DNA of 64,000 bases from Anaerolineae bacterium (GCA_021296065.1 JAGWBD010000005.1:1-64000); one strand, 5' to 3'; numbered from the stretch's first letter, positions 37,562 to 47,021 are shown. Notes: generated from the sequence alone by a model not told the origin. Translations and numbers: made by a program.

Positions 37562-39347
37562 GCGAAATCAGCGCAAATGCACAAGGATGGCCAACGCGGT
37601 GGCGCGCGCGCCGCGGCAGTTCCCGCAGCAAGGCGACCCCCGTGCCCGGGGCGGCGCCCGGCTGGCGTTCGCGCAGCAAAATGGCGATCAGGCCGAGGGC
37701 CGAGACCCCCAGCAACAGCAGACCGGGCCCGCCGATCAGCGACAGCAGCGCCTCGCTGTAGGCGGACCAGATGTGGGTGGCGAAGGTGCGCGTGCCAATG
37801 GGTGAGAGCACCAGCGTGGTGGGCAACTCTTTCATCACGCTCAGAAAGACCAGCGCGATGCCGGCAAGGATGCTGGCGCGTGCCAGCGGGACGTAGATGC
37901 GCAACACGACTTGCCAGGGGCGTTGGCCCAGGCCGCGGGCCGCCTCTTCGAGGCGCGGGCTGATCTGTTCCAGGGCGCTGCGGCTGGCGCTGATCGCCAG
38001 GGGCAGGAACCTTGTGACATAGCCCAGCAGCAGCAGGGGCACTGTCTGGTACCAGGCGGGCAGATAGCGGGCGGCGAAGAACACCAGCGCCAGGGCGACG
38101 ACGATGCCCGGCAATACGTTGCCGCTGCTGGTCAGGGCGACCAGCCAGTGACTGAGACGACTGTGCCTGCGTCGCAGCAGCAGGGCCAGAGGCAGGGCCA
38201 GGGCGCCGGCCGCCAGCGCCGCCAGCGCGCTGACAGTAGCTGTGGTTGCCGTGAGCATGCCCATGTCCGGCGGCGTGACGTTGAACAGGGCGCGCCTGGT
38301 CAACCAGGAACCCAGAACAGCCACAGGAAGCGCAACGCCCAGGCCCACAATCATCACGAAAAACAGAAGGGCCGGCCAGCGCCAGCGACCGATGGGCAGT
38401 GGCGCCAGCCGCCGCGGTGCACCCGCGCCGAGGCGCGCGCCGTTGCGGGACTGGCCCAGACGGCGCTCCAGCAGCAGCAGCAGCAGCGTAAGCAGGATTA
38501 GCATAAGCGCCAGGATGGCGGCGCGTTCACGGTCGAAGGAACTGGTGTATTGCAGGTAGATGGCGCGGGTGAAGGCATTGTAGCGCATGACCGCGACGGC
38601 GCCGAAGTCGCTGAGCGTATAGAGCGCGACCAGCAGGCTGCCCCCGGTCAACGCCGGCCGCAGCAGCGGCAGGGTCACCCGCCGGAAAACCTGCCAGCGC
38701 CCATGGCCCAGACTCCGCGCCGCCTCTTCCAGCGCCGGGTCGCTGCCGAGCAAAACGGCGCGCGCCGGCAGGGCGATGAAAGGCCAGGTGATCAGGGTGA
38801 TGGACAGCCAGGCGCCAAACCAGCCGCGTATGTCTGGCAAGCGTTCCAGCGGCAGCACAGTTGCCAGCAAGTCGTACAACAGACCGCGAGGGCCGAAGGC
38901 CGCCAGCAGCGTCACCGCACCCAGGTAGGACGGCACCACCATCGTGAGCAGACCGGCGATCAGCCAGAAGCGCCGCCACGGCAACTGGCAGCGGGCGGTC
39001 AACCAGGCGAAGGGCAGCCCGATGGCCAGCGCGCCGGCCATCACCGTGACCGTCAGCACGATACTGTTGGAAAGGATGGTCAAGGTGCGCGGGCGCAAGG
39101 CCCAGGCGAGGCCCTCCGCGCCCGCGCCGGTTGCGCGCAACACCAGCCAGACCAGCGGCAGCAACACAACCAGTGCGGTTACAACGGCGATAATCTGCAA
39201 GGCCTGATGACGGTCCAGACGTGGCAAATGCGGCAGACGCGGACCGGAAGGCTTCACTGTGTCCCCCAGCCGCGCTGCCGCAAAGCGGGTAAATCCCCGG
39301 GTCAGGTCAGCGGCCATGCCCGTCCCTGACGGAGCGATGGCCGCCAA
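37518..39347 (-). CDS. ABC transporter permease, ferric iron type (FbpB-like, two permease modules)
   Basis: 609 aa with many TM; two EAA-type loops (LEEAARSLGHGRWQVFRRVTLPLLRPAL; LEEAARGLGQRPWQVVLRIYVPLARASI). Confidence 0.9.
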   Translation of the reverse strand: MAAIAPSGTGMAADLTRGFTRFAAARLGDTVKPSGPRLPHLPRLDRHQALQIIAVVTALVVLLPLVWLVLRATGAGAEGLAWALRPRTLTILSNSIVLTVTVMAGALAIGLPFAWLTARCQLPWRRFWLIAGLLTMVVPSYLGAVTLLAAFGPRGLLYDLLATVLPLERLPDIRGWFGAWLSITLITWPFIALPARAVLLGSDPALEEAARSLGHGRWQVFRRVTLPLLRPALTGGSLLVALYTLSDFGAVAVMRYNAFTRAIYLQYTSSFDRERAAILALMLILLTLLLLLLERRLGQSRNGARLGAGAPRRLAPLPIGRWRWPALLFFVMIVGLGVALPVAVLGSWLTRRALFNVTPPDMGMLTATTATVSALAALAAGALALPLALLLRRRHSRLSHWLVALTSSGNVLPGIVVALALVFFAARYLPAWYQTVPLLLLGYVTRFLPLAISASRSALEQISPRLEEAARGLGQRPWQVVLRIYVPLARASILAGIALVFLSVMKELPTTLVLSPIGTRTFATHIWSAYSEALLSLIGGPGLLLLGVSALGLIAILLRERQPGAAPGTGVALLRELPRRARHRVGHPCAFALISHDHRPGLPAARQAL

Positions 39348-39358
39348 CGATCAATTGA

Positions 39359-40353
39359 CTACTGCTCACGCGCACCACTCTCCTCGAACAGGACAAGCGT
39401 GCCGGCCAGGTCATCAAGGTCGCTGAGGTACAGTTCCGGCGTCTCGCTCTCCGCCAGCGGCTAATGCCGGCGACCACCGGATACTCGTAGGTCTTCGTCG
39501 TGAACCAGGTCTGGCCGACCTCACCCAGCATGAATCGGATCAGGTCCTGGGCCGCTTCCGGCTGGCCGCTGGTGTGCGGAATGGCCGCGCCCGCGATATT
39601 GACCAGCGCACCGGCGTCACCGCCGGGGAACCAGTGCAATTGCGCCGTGATGGATGGGTCTTCAGCCAGGAAACGGAAGAGATAATAGTGATTGACGAGA
39701 CCTGCAGCGATTTCGCCATCAATGACGGCCTGCACAATCGGCGTGTTCTTCGGGTACACCTGCACGTCGTTGGCGATCATGTCCTGCATCCAGGCCAGCG
39801 CCGCCTCATCGCCCAGCAACTGGCGCATGGCGGTGACGTTGGCCTGGAAGGAGCCGTTGGTCGGCGCCCAACCCACCACCCCGCGCCACGCCTCGTCTGT
39901 CAGGTCAAGGATGGATTCCGGCAGGTCGAGTCCGGCCATTGCCAGCGCGTCCGGATCATAGACGAGGACGCGCGCCCTACCACTGAGCGCCAGCCACAGA
40001 CCTTCAGGCGAAACGAAGGCGGGGTCGCTCACCAGCCCAGGCAGGTCGTCCGGCAGTTCATTGAGCAGGCCGGCCTTTGCCAAAGCGCCGAGCGCGCCGG
40101 CATCCTGGGCGATGAAGATATCGGCCGGGCTGTTCTCGCCTTCCTCAATGATCTGTGAGGCGAGCGAGGCCGTGCCGCCATACAACACCTCGACTTCGAT
40201 TCCGCTGATGTCGCTGAAGCTCTCCAGCAGCGGGCCGATCAGGCTTTCGTTGCGCCCCGAATAAATGGTCAGGACGTCATCCTGGGCCAACATGGGCGGC
40301 ACCACCAGCAACAGGGCCGACAGCACGATGAGAAGTACGGACAAGACGCGCAT
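39359..40353 (-). pseudogene. Iron ABC transporter substrate-binding protein (FbpA-like) with C-terminal frameshift
   Basis: DDVLTIYSGRNESLIGPLLESFSDISGIEVEVLYGGTASLASQIIEEGENSPADIFIAQDAGALGAL; after ...YEYPVVAGIS the alternate frame continues PLAESETPELYLSDLDDLAGTLVLFEESGAREQ-stop. Confidence 0.8.
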
Positions 40354-40407
40354 GACTACTCCTTTCAAAAGGCGGTCAGGTGCGCTACCATCCCGCCTGC
40401 AACGGAT

Positions 40408-40455
40408 TGTTCAGCGCCGGCCCGGATCCCCCGATCGCAGAGCTGGCGCTGAACA
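40408..40455. promoter_or_regulatory. Perfect 11-bp inverted repeat in the divergent intergenic region
   Basis: TGTTCAGCGCC (40408-40418) and GGCGCTGAACA (40445-40455), 26-nt spacer. Confidence 0.5.
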
Positions 40456-40651
40456 GTTTGCCAGTATCCGGACGCTTCACGCGCCCGTCAACGCCAGCGG
40501 TCAACTCCACGCTTTCCCCTTTGGCTCCGACAACCTTAATCCTGCGACGCAGATTCCTTGCATGCGGTTAACCCGATGATGATGGCTGTTCAACTTCCGG
40601 CTGCTCAGGCAGCGCGTGGTACAATGCCGGTGGGAAGATCAGGGATAACAA

Positions 40652-41110
40652 ATGGCAGCATGGTGGGGAACGCGCGCGAAAGTGTCGGCGCGCCTGCAAC
40701 TGGAAGTGGCCGCCATGCGCGACACCTTCCGCGACACCTTTCGTCTGGTCGTGGCCCGGGGCGAGAATCTCTACTGGGAAGGCGAAGTCGACCTGAATCT
40801 GACCGGTATCCCGCAACAAAGGCACCTGTTGCACATCGTTTACCCTGCCAACTATCCCTCGCGCGCCGCCGAAGCCTACGTGCGCGATCCCAAAATCGTC
40901 AGCCGCAAGCACCAGTTCGAAGACGGCCAGCTTTGTCTCTTCAACCCGCGTGACGGCAAACGCTATGGCTGGAACCCCGGTCGCTCCACAGCCGTGACGG
41001 TGGCGGGCTGGTCCGTGCAGTGGCTCTACGCCTATTACACCTGGAAGGCCACCGGCACCTGGCCCGGCCTGGAGGAACGCATTCAGACCAATGGCAGTTC
41101 CCGTCCCTGA
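40652..41110 (+). CDS. E2-like (UBC-fold) ubiquitin-conjugating-type protein
   Basis: HLLHIVYPANYPSRAAEAYVRDP..; putative catalytic Cys in DGQLCLFNPRDG; WNPGRSTAVTVAGWSVQWLYAYYTWKATGTWPGLE typical of prokaryotic E2s. Confidence 0.82.
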   Translation: MAAWWGTRAKVSARLQLEVAAMRDTFRDTFRLVVARGENLYWEGEVDLNLTGIPQQRHLLHIVYPANYPSRAAEAYVRDPKIVSRKHQFEDGQLCLFNPRDGKRYGWNPGRSTAVTVAGWSVQWLYAYYTWKATGTWPGLEERIQTNGSSRP

Positions 41111-42159
41111 TGTCCGGCATGCCGCTGCCGCAGACGCCGGGCCTGCCCAACCTCGTGGTGGCGCAGTGCGTGCTGGACAAGATGGCCGGCGCCGCCCGCG
41201 CCTGGCAGGCGGACGAAACCGGCGAGGCGCTGGTCGGTCTGGTGGAGCCTGGCCTGCATACCAACGGTGTGCCTGGCATCTACTTGCTGGATACCATCGC
41301 GCCGGATGACAGCGCGCTGCGCATGGCGCATACCTTTCAGCAGGGCGACCCGCACCAGGACGAATTGCTTTGGTGGCTGCAGGAAAACTGGCACGCGCGC
41401 AGGCAGCGGGGCGACCTGCCGCCCAAGTGGGACCTGCCCCTGCGTTATCTGGGCGACTGGCACAAACAGCCCGGCGGGATGACCCGCCCCAGCCAGGGTG
41501 ACCTGCGCACCGCCAAAGCCTGGCTGCGCGACAGCGAAAACGGCATGGACTTCCTGCTGGCGCCCATCGTCACCTCGCAGCGGCAGGACCCGGGCAGCGC
41601 CTCCAACCGCATCCGCGTTGACGGGCAGACCTGCGTCGATTTCTGGTACCTGCAGCGCCAGCAACGCGACTTCACAGGCATCCCCGCGACTGTGTATCAG
41701 GACGGGCAACTGCCGGGCCTCGGCGCCAGCCCCTGGCATCTGCGGGAAACGCAACGCCTGGAGTCTGAATTTGATCGCCTGCTGGAAACTGGCCTCATCC
41801 CGTCTCCTCTCGTCTTTCTGGACCTGCTGGACCACAGTGAGCTGGACATCTGTTTCCTGCTCGGCAGACCTGGCGCGGAGCAGTTGTTTCTCATTGCCAC
41901 CCCGCCGGATTACCCTGCGCATCCCGCGGAAATCCGAATAACCGCCTTTATGGACCTGGAAGACGACAATCACTTGCACGAACGTTTTCTGCAGCGCTGG
42001 CGCAATGCCCAACCCCTGGTGGCGCCACCGGAAAAGTCACAGGTTGGAGGGCGAAACTTGGCCAGCCAAATCGAGGAGCTGGAGCGCAACGGCGACCTGC
42101 GCACAGCGCCGGTCACGGTGCCGCAAGGCGCCGGCCCTTCGCCCAGGGCTGCGACGTGA
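41110..42159 (+). CDS. JAB/MPN (JAMM-like) protein with second C-terminal E2/RWD-like domain
   Basis: ATGA overlap with E2; EALVGLVEPGL and LGDWHKQPGGMTRPSQGDLRTA (H-x-Q-x7-S-x2-D, JAMM-like); C-term LFLIATPPDYPAHPAEIRITAFM. Confidence 0.72.
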   Translation: MSGMPLPQTPGLPNLVVAQCVLDKMAGAARAWQADETGEALVGLVEPGLHTNGVPGIYLLDTIAPDDSALRMAHTFQQGDPHQDELLWWLQENWHARRQRGDLPPKWDLPLRYLGDWHKQPGGMTRPSQGDLRTAKAWLRDSENGMDFLLAPIVTSQRQDPGSASNRIRVDGQTCVDFWYLQRQQRDFTGIPATVYQDGQLPGLGASPWHLRETQRLESEFDRLLETGLIPSPLVFLDLLDHSELDICFLLGRPGAEQLFLIATPPDYPAHPAEIRITAFMDLEDDNHLHERFLQRWRNAQPLVAPPEKSQVGGRNLASQIEELERNGDLRTAPVTVPQGAGPSPRAAT

Positions 42160-43064
42160 CCGACTGGTCGCGCGTTGAAAGCCTGCTGGGCGAAGAAGGT
42201 ATGGCGCTGCTGGCGCGCCGCCGGGTCACCATCGTCGGCCTCGGCTCCGGCGGCGGCGCTGTCGCGCTGTTCCTGGCGATGGGCGGCGTGCAACACTTCA
42301 CGCTGGTCGACGATGACCGGCTCGAGGAAGGCAATCTGCTGCGCCACGTCGCGGACCGTCGCTACCTCGGTCAACCCAAGGTGAACGCAGTCGCCCACCT
42401 GCTGCACCAGCGAAATGCGCAGGTAGAGGTCGAAACTGTAGAAGGACGAATTGAGCAGAACAGGCATGCCCTGAACGGCATCGACCTGCTGGTGGCGGCA
42501 GTGGACAACGAACCGGCGCGCCATGCGCTCAACGAGGCGGCGCTGGCGCGCAAATTGCCCGCAGTCTATGCGGGGGTTTACGAACGCGGCGTGGGCGGCG
42601 ACGTGGCCCTGCTGCGCGCCGGCATCGACGCCTGTTACGCCTGCTGGGCCGCGGAACTGCGCGACGAGGAAGCGCCGGAGGACCAGCCGGACTACGGCAT
42701 GCTGGGGCCCGGGGGTACATTGGCAGCGGAACCCGGGCTTTGGCTGCACGTGACGCGCGTGGCCGCCGCGCAGGCCCAACTGGCCCTGAACGAACTGCTG
42801 CGGGGATGCCCGGCGCATGCGCCATTGCCAGGCAACACAGTCATCCTGGCGAACCGGGAGCTGGAAATCATCGAGGGACAAATGACGTTGCCGCAGGGCG
42901 CCATCTGGGCCACCGTCCAGCGCAAGCCGGACTGCCTGGTCTGCGGCCCGGCTTCCGGTGAGCAGGCGGCCCGACAATCCGGGGGCAGGCCGCAGGACCT
43001 GTCGCTGGCTGAATTGTTGAATGAACGCCACAGCATGACGCAGACTGAAAGGAAGAAGGAGTAA
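42156..43064 (+). CDS. E1-like / ThiF-family adenylating enzyme
   Basis: GTGA overlap; VTIVGLGSGGGAVALFLAMGGVQHFTLVDDDRLEEGNLLRH; CYACW..CLVCG CxxC pairs. Confidence 0.92.
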   Translation: MTDWSRVESLLGEEGMALLARRRVTIVGLGSGGGAVALFLAMGGVQHFTLVDDDRLEEGNLLRHVADRRYLGQPKVNAVAHLLHQRNAQVEVETVEGRIEQNRHALNGIDLLVAAVDNEPARHALNEAALARKLPAVYAGVYERGVGGDVALLRAGIDACYACWAAELRDEEAPEDQPDYGMLGPGGTLAAEPGLWLHVTRVAAAQAQLALNELLRGCPAHAPLPGNTVILANRELEIIEGQMTLPQGAIWATVQRKPDCLVCGPASGEQAARQSGGRPQDLSLAELLNERHSMTQTERKKE

Positions 43065-43069
43065 AGGGC

Positions 43070-43333
43070 ATGGATGACAGACCTTCCCCTGAAGGCGACG
43101 ATCTGGAAGAACGCCGCGAACGACTGAGCGAAAAGCCGGCGCCGCAAGACCCTGAACAAGCGCCAAATCTGGCTGGCGAGCCCGCGCCGGCCGTGACTCC
43201 GGAGGAGTTTGCGCGTCTGCAGGATGCCGGTCAGGTGCACATCGACGCCCGCGGCCGCGTACGCACCGCCCGCCGCAGCGACGCCGAAGCCGGCGTTTCG
43301 CTGCGCAAGCGTCGCGCATGGTATGGCCGCTGA
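43070..43333 (+). CDS. Small charged protein of the E1/E2/JAB operon, C-terminus RRAWYGR
   Basis: 87 aa, starts 5 nt after E1 stop; disordered acidic N-terminus; no recognised fold. Confidence 0.6.
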   Translation: MDDRPSPEGDDLEERRERLSEKPAPQDPEQAPNLAGEPAPAVTPEEFARLQDAGQVHIDARGRVRTARRSDAEAGVSLRKRRAWYGR

Positions 43334-43982
43334 ATCCCTGGCTGACGCTGCCCTCACCCTTGACCTCGTCACGGAAGCGCTGCGATTGCCACAATTTGAC
43401 GTGCGGTCGGCCCGCGCTCCGATGCTGCCCGAGACGCGACCGTTGCAGCCCCGCGTCCGGCAAGACGCCAAACAGGCCGCTGTGCTGCTTTTGCTCTGGC
43501 CGCAAGGCGGCTCCCTGTATTTCGTGTTGACGCGCCGGGCCAGCGACCTGCGCGGTCACAGCGGTCAGATCAGTCTGCCGGGTGGCCGTTGCGACCCTGA
43601 AGACAGCGACCACACAGCCACGGCCTTGCGGGAAACCGGGGAGGAACTGGGCATTGCCGCCAGCGAGGTGCAGGTGCTCGGCCGCCTCGACAGTATTTAC
43701 ATTCCACCCAGCAACTTCATGGTCCGGCCCGTCGTCGGCGCGCTGCCTGCCCCACCCTGTTTTCAGCCCCAGGCTGCGGAAGTTGCCGAGGTGTTGCAGC
43801 TGCCCCTTGCGCTTCTCTTTGACCCGCAACGCAAGCGTGAGTCCCTGCAAATTCGCAACGGCCGCTCCGTGCGGATACCCTGGTATGCCTTCGGCGGGCA
43901 AATGGTCTGGGGCGCCACCGCCATGTTGCTCAGTGAATTCGAGGGACGTCTGCGCGCTGTGACGGGCCAGCCTGCCCGCTAA
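43323..43982 (+). CDS. NUDIX hydrolase (CoA pyrophosphatase-like)
   Basis: RASDLRGHSGQISLPGGRCDPEDSDHTATALRETGEELGI. Confidence 0.9.
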   Translation: MAAESLADAALTLDLVTEALRLPQFDVRSARAPMLPETRPLQPRVRQDAKQAAVLLLLWPQGGSLYFVLTRRASDLRGHSGQISLPGGRCDPEDSDHTATALRETGEELGIAASEVQVLGRLDSIYIPPSNFMVRPVVGALPAPPCFQPQAAEVAEVLQLPLALLFDPQRKRESLQIRNGRSVRIPWYAFGGQMVWGATAMLLSEFEGRLRAVTGQPAR

Positions 43983-44092
43983 TACAGCTCCATCAATCTT
44001 CTGACAATCCGTTTACGTTGCGCCTGCAGGATTCTTGCGCGGGCCTGTGATACTGCTGGCATCGAGAATGAGATGCAATCAGGAGAAATGTC

Positions 44093-44497
44093 ATGTTGGT
44101 CCGTCAGCCATTTCCTTTCGTTCGTTTTGCCCGTCCCCTGCCCCATCCTGGCGAGGAAGCGCCGGCGCAACGCCTGCCCGTCAACGCCTGGACCACTGAA
44201 GATGCGCTGTACGTGACGGCTTCCGTCGCCGGTTTGCGCGCGGAAGACCTTGAGATCACGCTGGACAACGACGTACTCACCATTCGCGGTGAGGTCCCCG
44301 CCCCGGCGGAGGACGTCGAGTTTGTCTTGCAGGAGCGTTTCCACGGCCGCTTTGAGCGCCGCCTGACCCTGAATGTCCCGGTCGACATTGCGGCGGCCGA
44401 GGGCATTTGCGAGGACGGCGTATTGAAACTGCGTCTGCCCAGGGCGGAGGAAGACCGTCCGCAGCGCATCGCAGTGAGCGCCGGCGCCGCGCAGTGA
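44093..44497 (+). CDS. Hsp20/alpha-crystallin family small heat shock protein
   Basis: LPVNAWTTEDALYVTASVAGLRAEDLEITLDNDVLTIRGEV..GRFERRLTLNVPVD. Confidence 0.92.
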   Translation: MLVRQPFPFVRFARPLPHPGEEAPAQRLPVNAWTTEDALYVTASVAGLRAEDLEITLDNDVLTIRGEVPAPAEDVEFVLQERFHGRFERRLTLNVPVDIAAAEGICEDGVLKLRLPRAEEDRPQRIAVSAGAAQ

Positions 44498-44515
44498 ACG
44501 GGTGACGACAAGCCT

Positions 44516-44551
44516 GCCCCGACTCCCGCCGGAGTCGGGGCATTTGCTTTC
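44516..44551 (+). terminator. Rho-independent terminator after hsp20
   Basis: GCCCCGACTCC-CGCC-GGAGTCGGGGC 11-bp perfect stem followed by atttgctttc. Confidence 0.75.
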
Positions 44552-44624
44552 AGGGCCCGCAAGGGGATTCGCAGACCTCCGTCGCACCACGGGCCAGGGT
44601 ATACTGATTCGATAGCATTCCGGT

Positions 44625-45800
44625 GTGTCCATGCGTTTACTCTTCAGTCTGTTTCTGGCTGCAGCCCTGCTCTTGCCTGCCCTGACTCTTGTCGCCCAGG
44701 AACAGGGGGGCACAACAGAAGAGAGCGTTTCACTGGCCTCAATGGTCGCGCTGCCTGAATTGCTGGAACGCGCCGCGCAGGCCACCCGCTCCGGTGACCA
44801 ACCGCAGGCCATTCTCGATTACTCGCTCTTTCTGCTCTTCAACCCGACGCTTGGGCAGGCCTGGCATGGTCGGGGCCTCAGCTACCTGCAGACTGGCGAC
44901 CTTGCCCGCGCCATGGTGGATTTCGACCAGGCGCTGGAATTCAGCCTTGCGCCCCGGGACCAGGCGGCCGTGCTGGTTGACCGGGCCGAGGGCTTCCTGC
45001 GCCAGGAGCGTTTCGGCGATGCCCTGGCCGACCTGGACAATGCCATAGAGCTGTGGCCGGAGGAAACCTACGGACGCATGCTGCGTGCCCGCCTGCACGA
45101 ACTTGAGGGCCGGCCCGGGGTAGCCATCGAAGATTACGATGAACTGCTGCTGCTGTTGCCGGAGAGATCTGACGTCCTGGTTGAACGCGGGATATTCCAT
45201 CTTCGCCTCGGCGACCGGGAAGCGGCTGCGCGTGACTTCAACGAAGCCGTTGCCCTGTTTCCTGAAGACTCCTACGCGCGCCTGGAACGGGCGATTTTCC
45301 TGACTGAAGCAGGTGAATTTGAAGCAGCCCTCGCCGATATCGAGGTTGCCATGCAGCTGGATACCAGCAACCTGGGGCTGTATCTCTTTCGTGCGTCGCT
45401 CCTGGGGGACAGCGGGGCCCAACAGGAATCAGCCGCAGGCTATCTGCAGTGGCTGAACAAGATTCGGCTTGACACGATTCGGCAAAATGACCTGCTCGAT
45501 CAGGGTGACGTCACGGTCAGCATGGCGCCAGGGCGCAGCTACATCTTTTCCTTCGAGGGGAAGGCGGGCGACACGCTGACGGCCAGCGCCACCAGCCTGG
45601 TAAGTGGAGAAGTCGACTCGCTGCTGGTGCTAACGGATGCTGCCGGCGCGGCTCTCGTCGCCGACGATGACGGGGGTGGCGGGCTGGACGCCCGCATTGA
45701 AGGTTATGTGTTGCCGGCGGACGGCGCTTATCGCCTCATCCTCGGGCACGCCGGCGGCCCCTCGGAAGGGCCCCTGCGTGTGACTCTCTCGCTAATCTGA
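44625..45800 (+). CDS. Secreted TPR-repeat protein with C-terminal PPC-like domain
   Basis: Signal peptide; TPRs (AWHGRGLSYLQTGDLARAMVDFDQALE); YIFSFEGKAGDTLTASATSL..VLTDAAGAALVADDDGG. Confidence 0.85.
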   Translation: MSMRLLFSLFLAAALLLPALTLVAQEQGGTTEESVSLASMVALPELLERAAQATRSGDQPQAILDYSLFLLFNPTLGQAWHGRGLSYLQTGDLARAMVDFDQALEFSLAPRDQAAVLVDRAEGFLRQERFGDALADLDNAIELWPEETYGRMLRARLHELEGRPGVAIEDYDELLLLLPERSDVLVERGIFHLRLGDREAAARDFNEAVALFPEDSYARLERAIFLTEAGEFEAALADIEVAMQLDTSNLGLYLFRASLLGDSGAQQESAAGYLQWLNKIRLDTIRQNDLLDQGDVTVSMAPGRSYIFSFEGKAGDTLTASATSLVSGEVDSLLVLTDAAGAALVADDDGGGGLDARIEGYVLPADGAYRLILGHAGGPSEGPLRVTLSLI

Positions 45801-46955
45801 GCGGGGCCCGCCCCCCTGGCTGCCCTGTTCCTCGTCCGCATCGCCGCGAATGGTGCCCTGCAGTTCCTGCTGACGCCGAAAGCGTTGATCGGCCAGTTGT
45901 CGCAGGTCCGCCACCAGGTCGGATTCGTCCGTAATCTCCACACCAATCAGCGATTCGATCGCGTCTTCCATCGTCACGATGCCGGCCGTGCCGCCATACT
46001 CGTCAAAGGCCAGAAACATGTGCTCGCCACGCGCTGTGAATTCGTCCAGCACCGTGGCCACGCTCATGCTTACCGGCACCGGGTGTAGCGGACGCGCCAT
46101 CTCCCTGAGACGCCGGTCGTGCTCGTCGCGGGCGGCCGCCATCAGCACCTCATTGCGCAGCACAAAGCTGCGCGCATCATCGGTGGACTGGCTGAAAAGC
46201 GGCATACGCGCATAAGGCAGCACACGCTGCAGACGAATCACCTCGCCCACCGTCATGTCCTCCTGCAAGGCAAACATCACGGTCCGTGGCGTCATGATGT
46301 CACTGACCTGGGCTGCGCCCAGTCGCAGCAGGTTTGTAATAATTGCGTGCTCGCGTTGCTCCAGCGCCCCCTCACCACGGCTGATGCCGGCCAGCACTTC
46401 CAGTTCCGGCCGCGTGACCGTCGGTGACTTCTGGCGCGGTGTGAGCAGCCCGGTCAGTCGTTCAAAAGCGGTCACAAAGGGATAAAAGACGACGATCATG
46501 CCCTGGATGACCCAGGCGACGGGCAAGGCCAGCGGCTTCCAGTAGACCGCGCCAATGGTCTTGGGGATGATTTCCGAAAACACCAGAATCATCAGGGTCA
46601 GAACGATGGTGACAACGCCCCAGAGTTCATCCCCAAGAAGCAGCGTTGCCTCGGCGCCGGCGCCGGCAGCGCCCACCGTATGCGCGATGGTATTCAGCGT
46701 GAGGATGGCCGTTATCGGGCGGTCCACGTTTTCCTTTTGCTGCTGCAGCAGGCGGCCGGCGCGCCGACCGGCCTGCACCTGGATCTCGATGTGCGAACGG
46801 GAGGCTGAAAAGAGCACGGCCTCGCAGAGCGAGCAAACGAAGGAGACGCCCAGCGCGAGCAGAATGTAGAGCAGTAGCGCCGGCAGCGACCCCTCTCCAG
46901 CAACGCCGGGCAGGGCCGTCGCGGCGTAAAACTCGCTTGTTTGGGCCGCTAACAC
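45792..46955 (-). CDS. CNNM/HlyC-CorC family transporter-like protein with CBS domains
   Basis: SLCEAVLFSASRSHIE; ILTLNTIAHTVGAAGAGA; VFSEIIPKTIGAVY; VSDIMTPRTVMFAL; DEYGGTAGIVTMEDAIESLIG. Confidence 0.92.
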   Translation of the reverse strand: MLAAQTSEFYAATALPGVAGEGSLPALLLYILLALGVSFVCSLCEAVLFSASRSHIEIQVQAGRRAGRLLQQQKENVDRPITAILTLNTIAHTVGAAGAGAEATLLLGDELWGVVTIVLTLMILVFSEIIPKTIGAVYWKPLALPVAWVIQGMIVVFYPFVTAFERLTGLLTPRQKSPTVTRPELEVLAGISRGEGALEQREHAIITNLLRLGAAQVSDIMTPRTVMFALQEDMTVGEVIRLQRVLPYARMPLFSQSTDDARSFVLRNEVLMAAARDEHDRRLREMARPLHPVPVSMSVATVLDEFTARGEHMFLAFDEYGGTAGIVTMEDAIESLIGVEITDESDLVADLRQLADQRFRRQQELQGTIRGDADEEQGSQGGGPRSD

Positions 46956-47021
46956 ATGGTTTCCAGACTGGTCGTCGGAATGCGCACAACATAACAGCGA
47001 AGTATGTGACCTGCAAGCACT

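Noticed and set aside
43323-43982. NUDIX hydrolase as a fifth component of the ubiquitin-like operon
   Set aside because: It overlaps the small gene and may be cotranscribed, but a CoA-pyrophosphatase-like NUDIX has no known link to conjugation; not claimed without conserved synteny.
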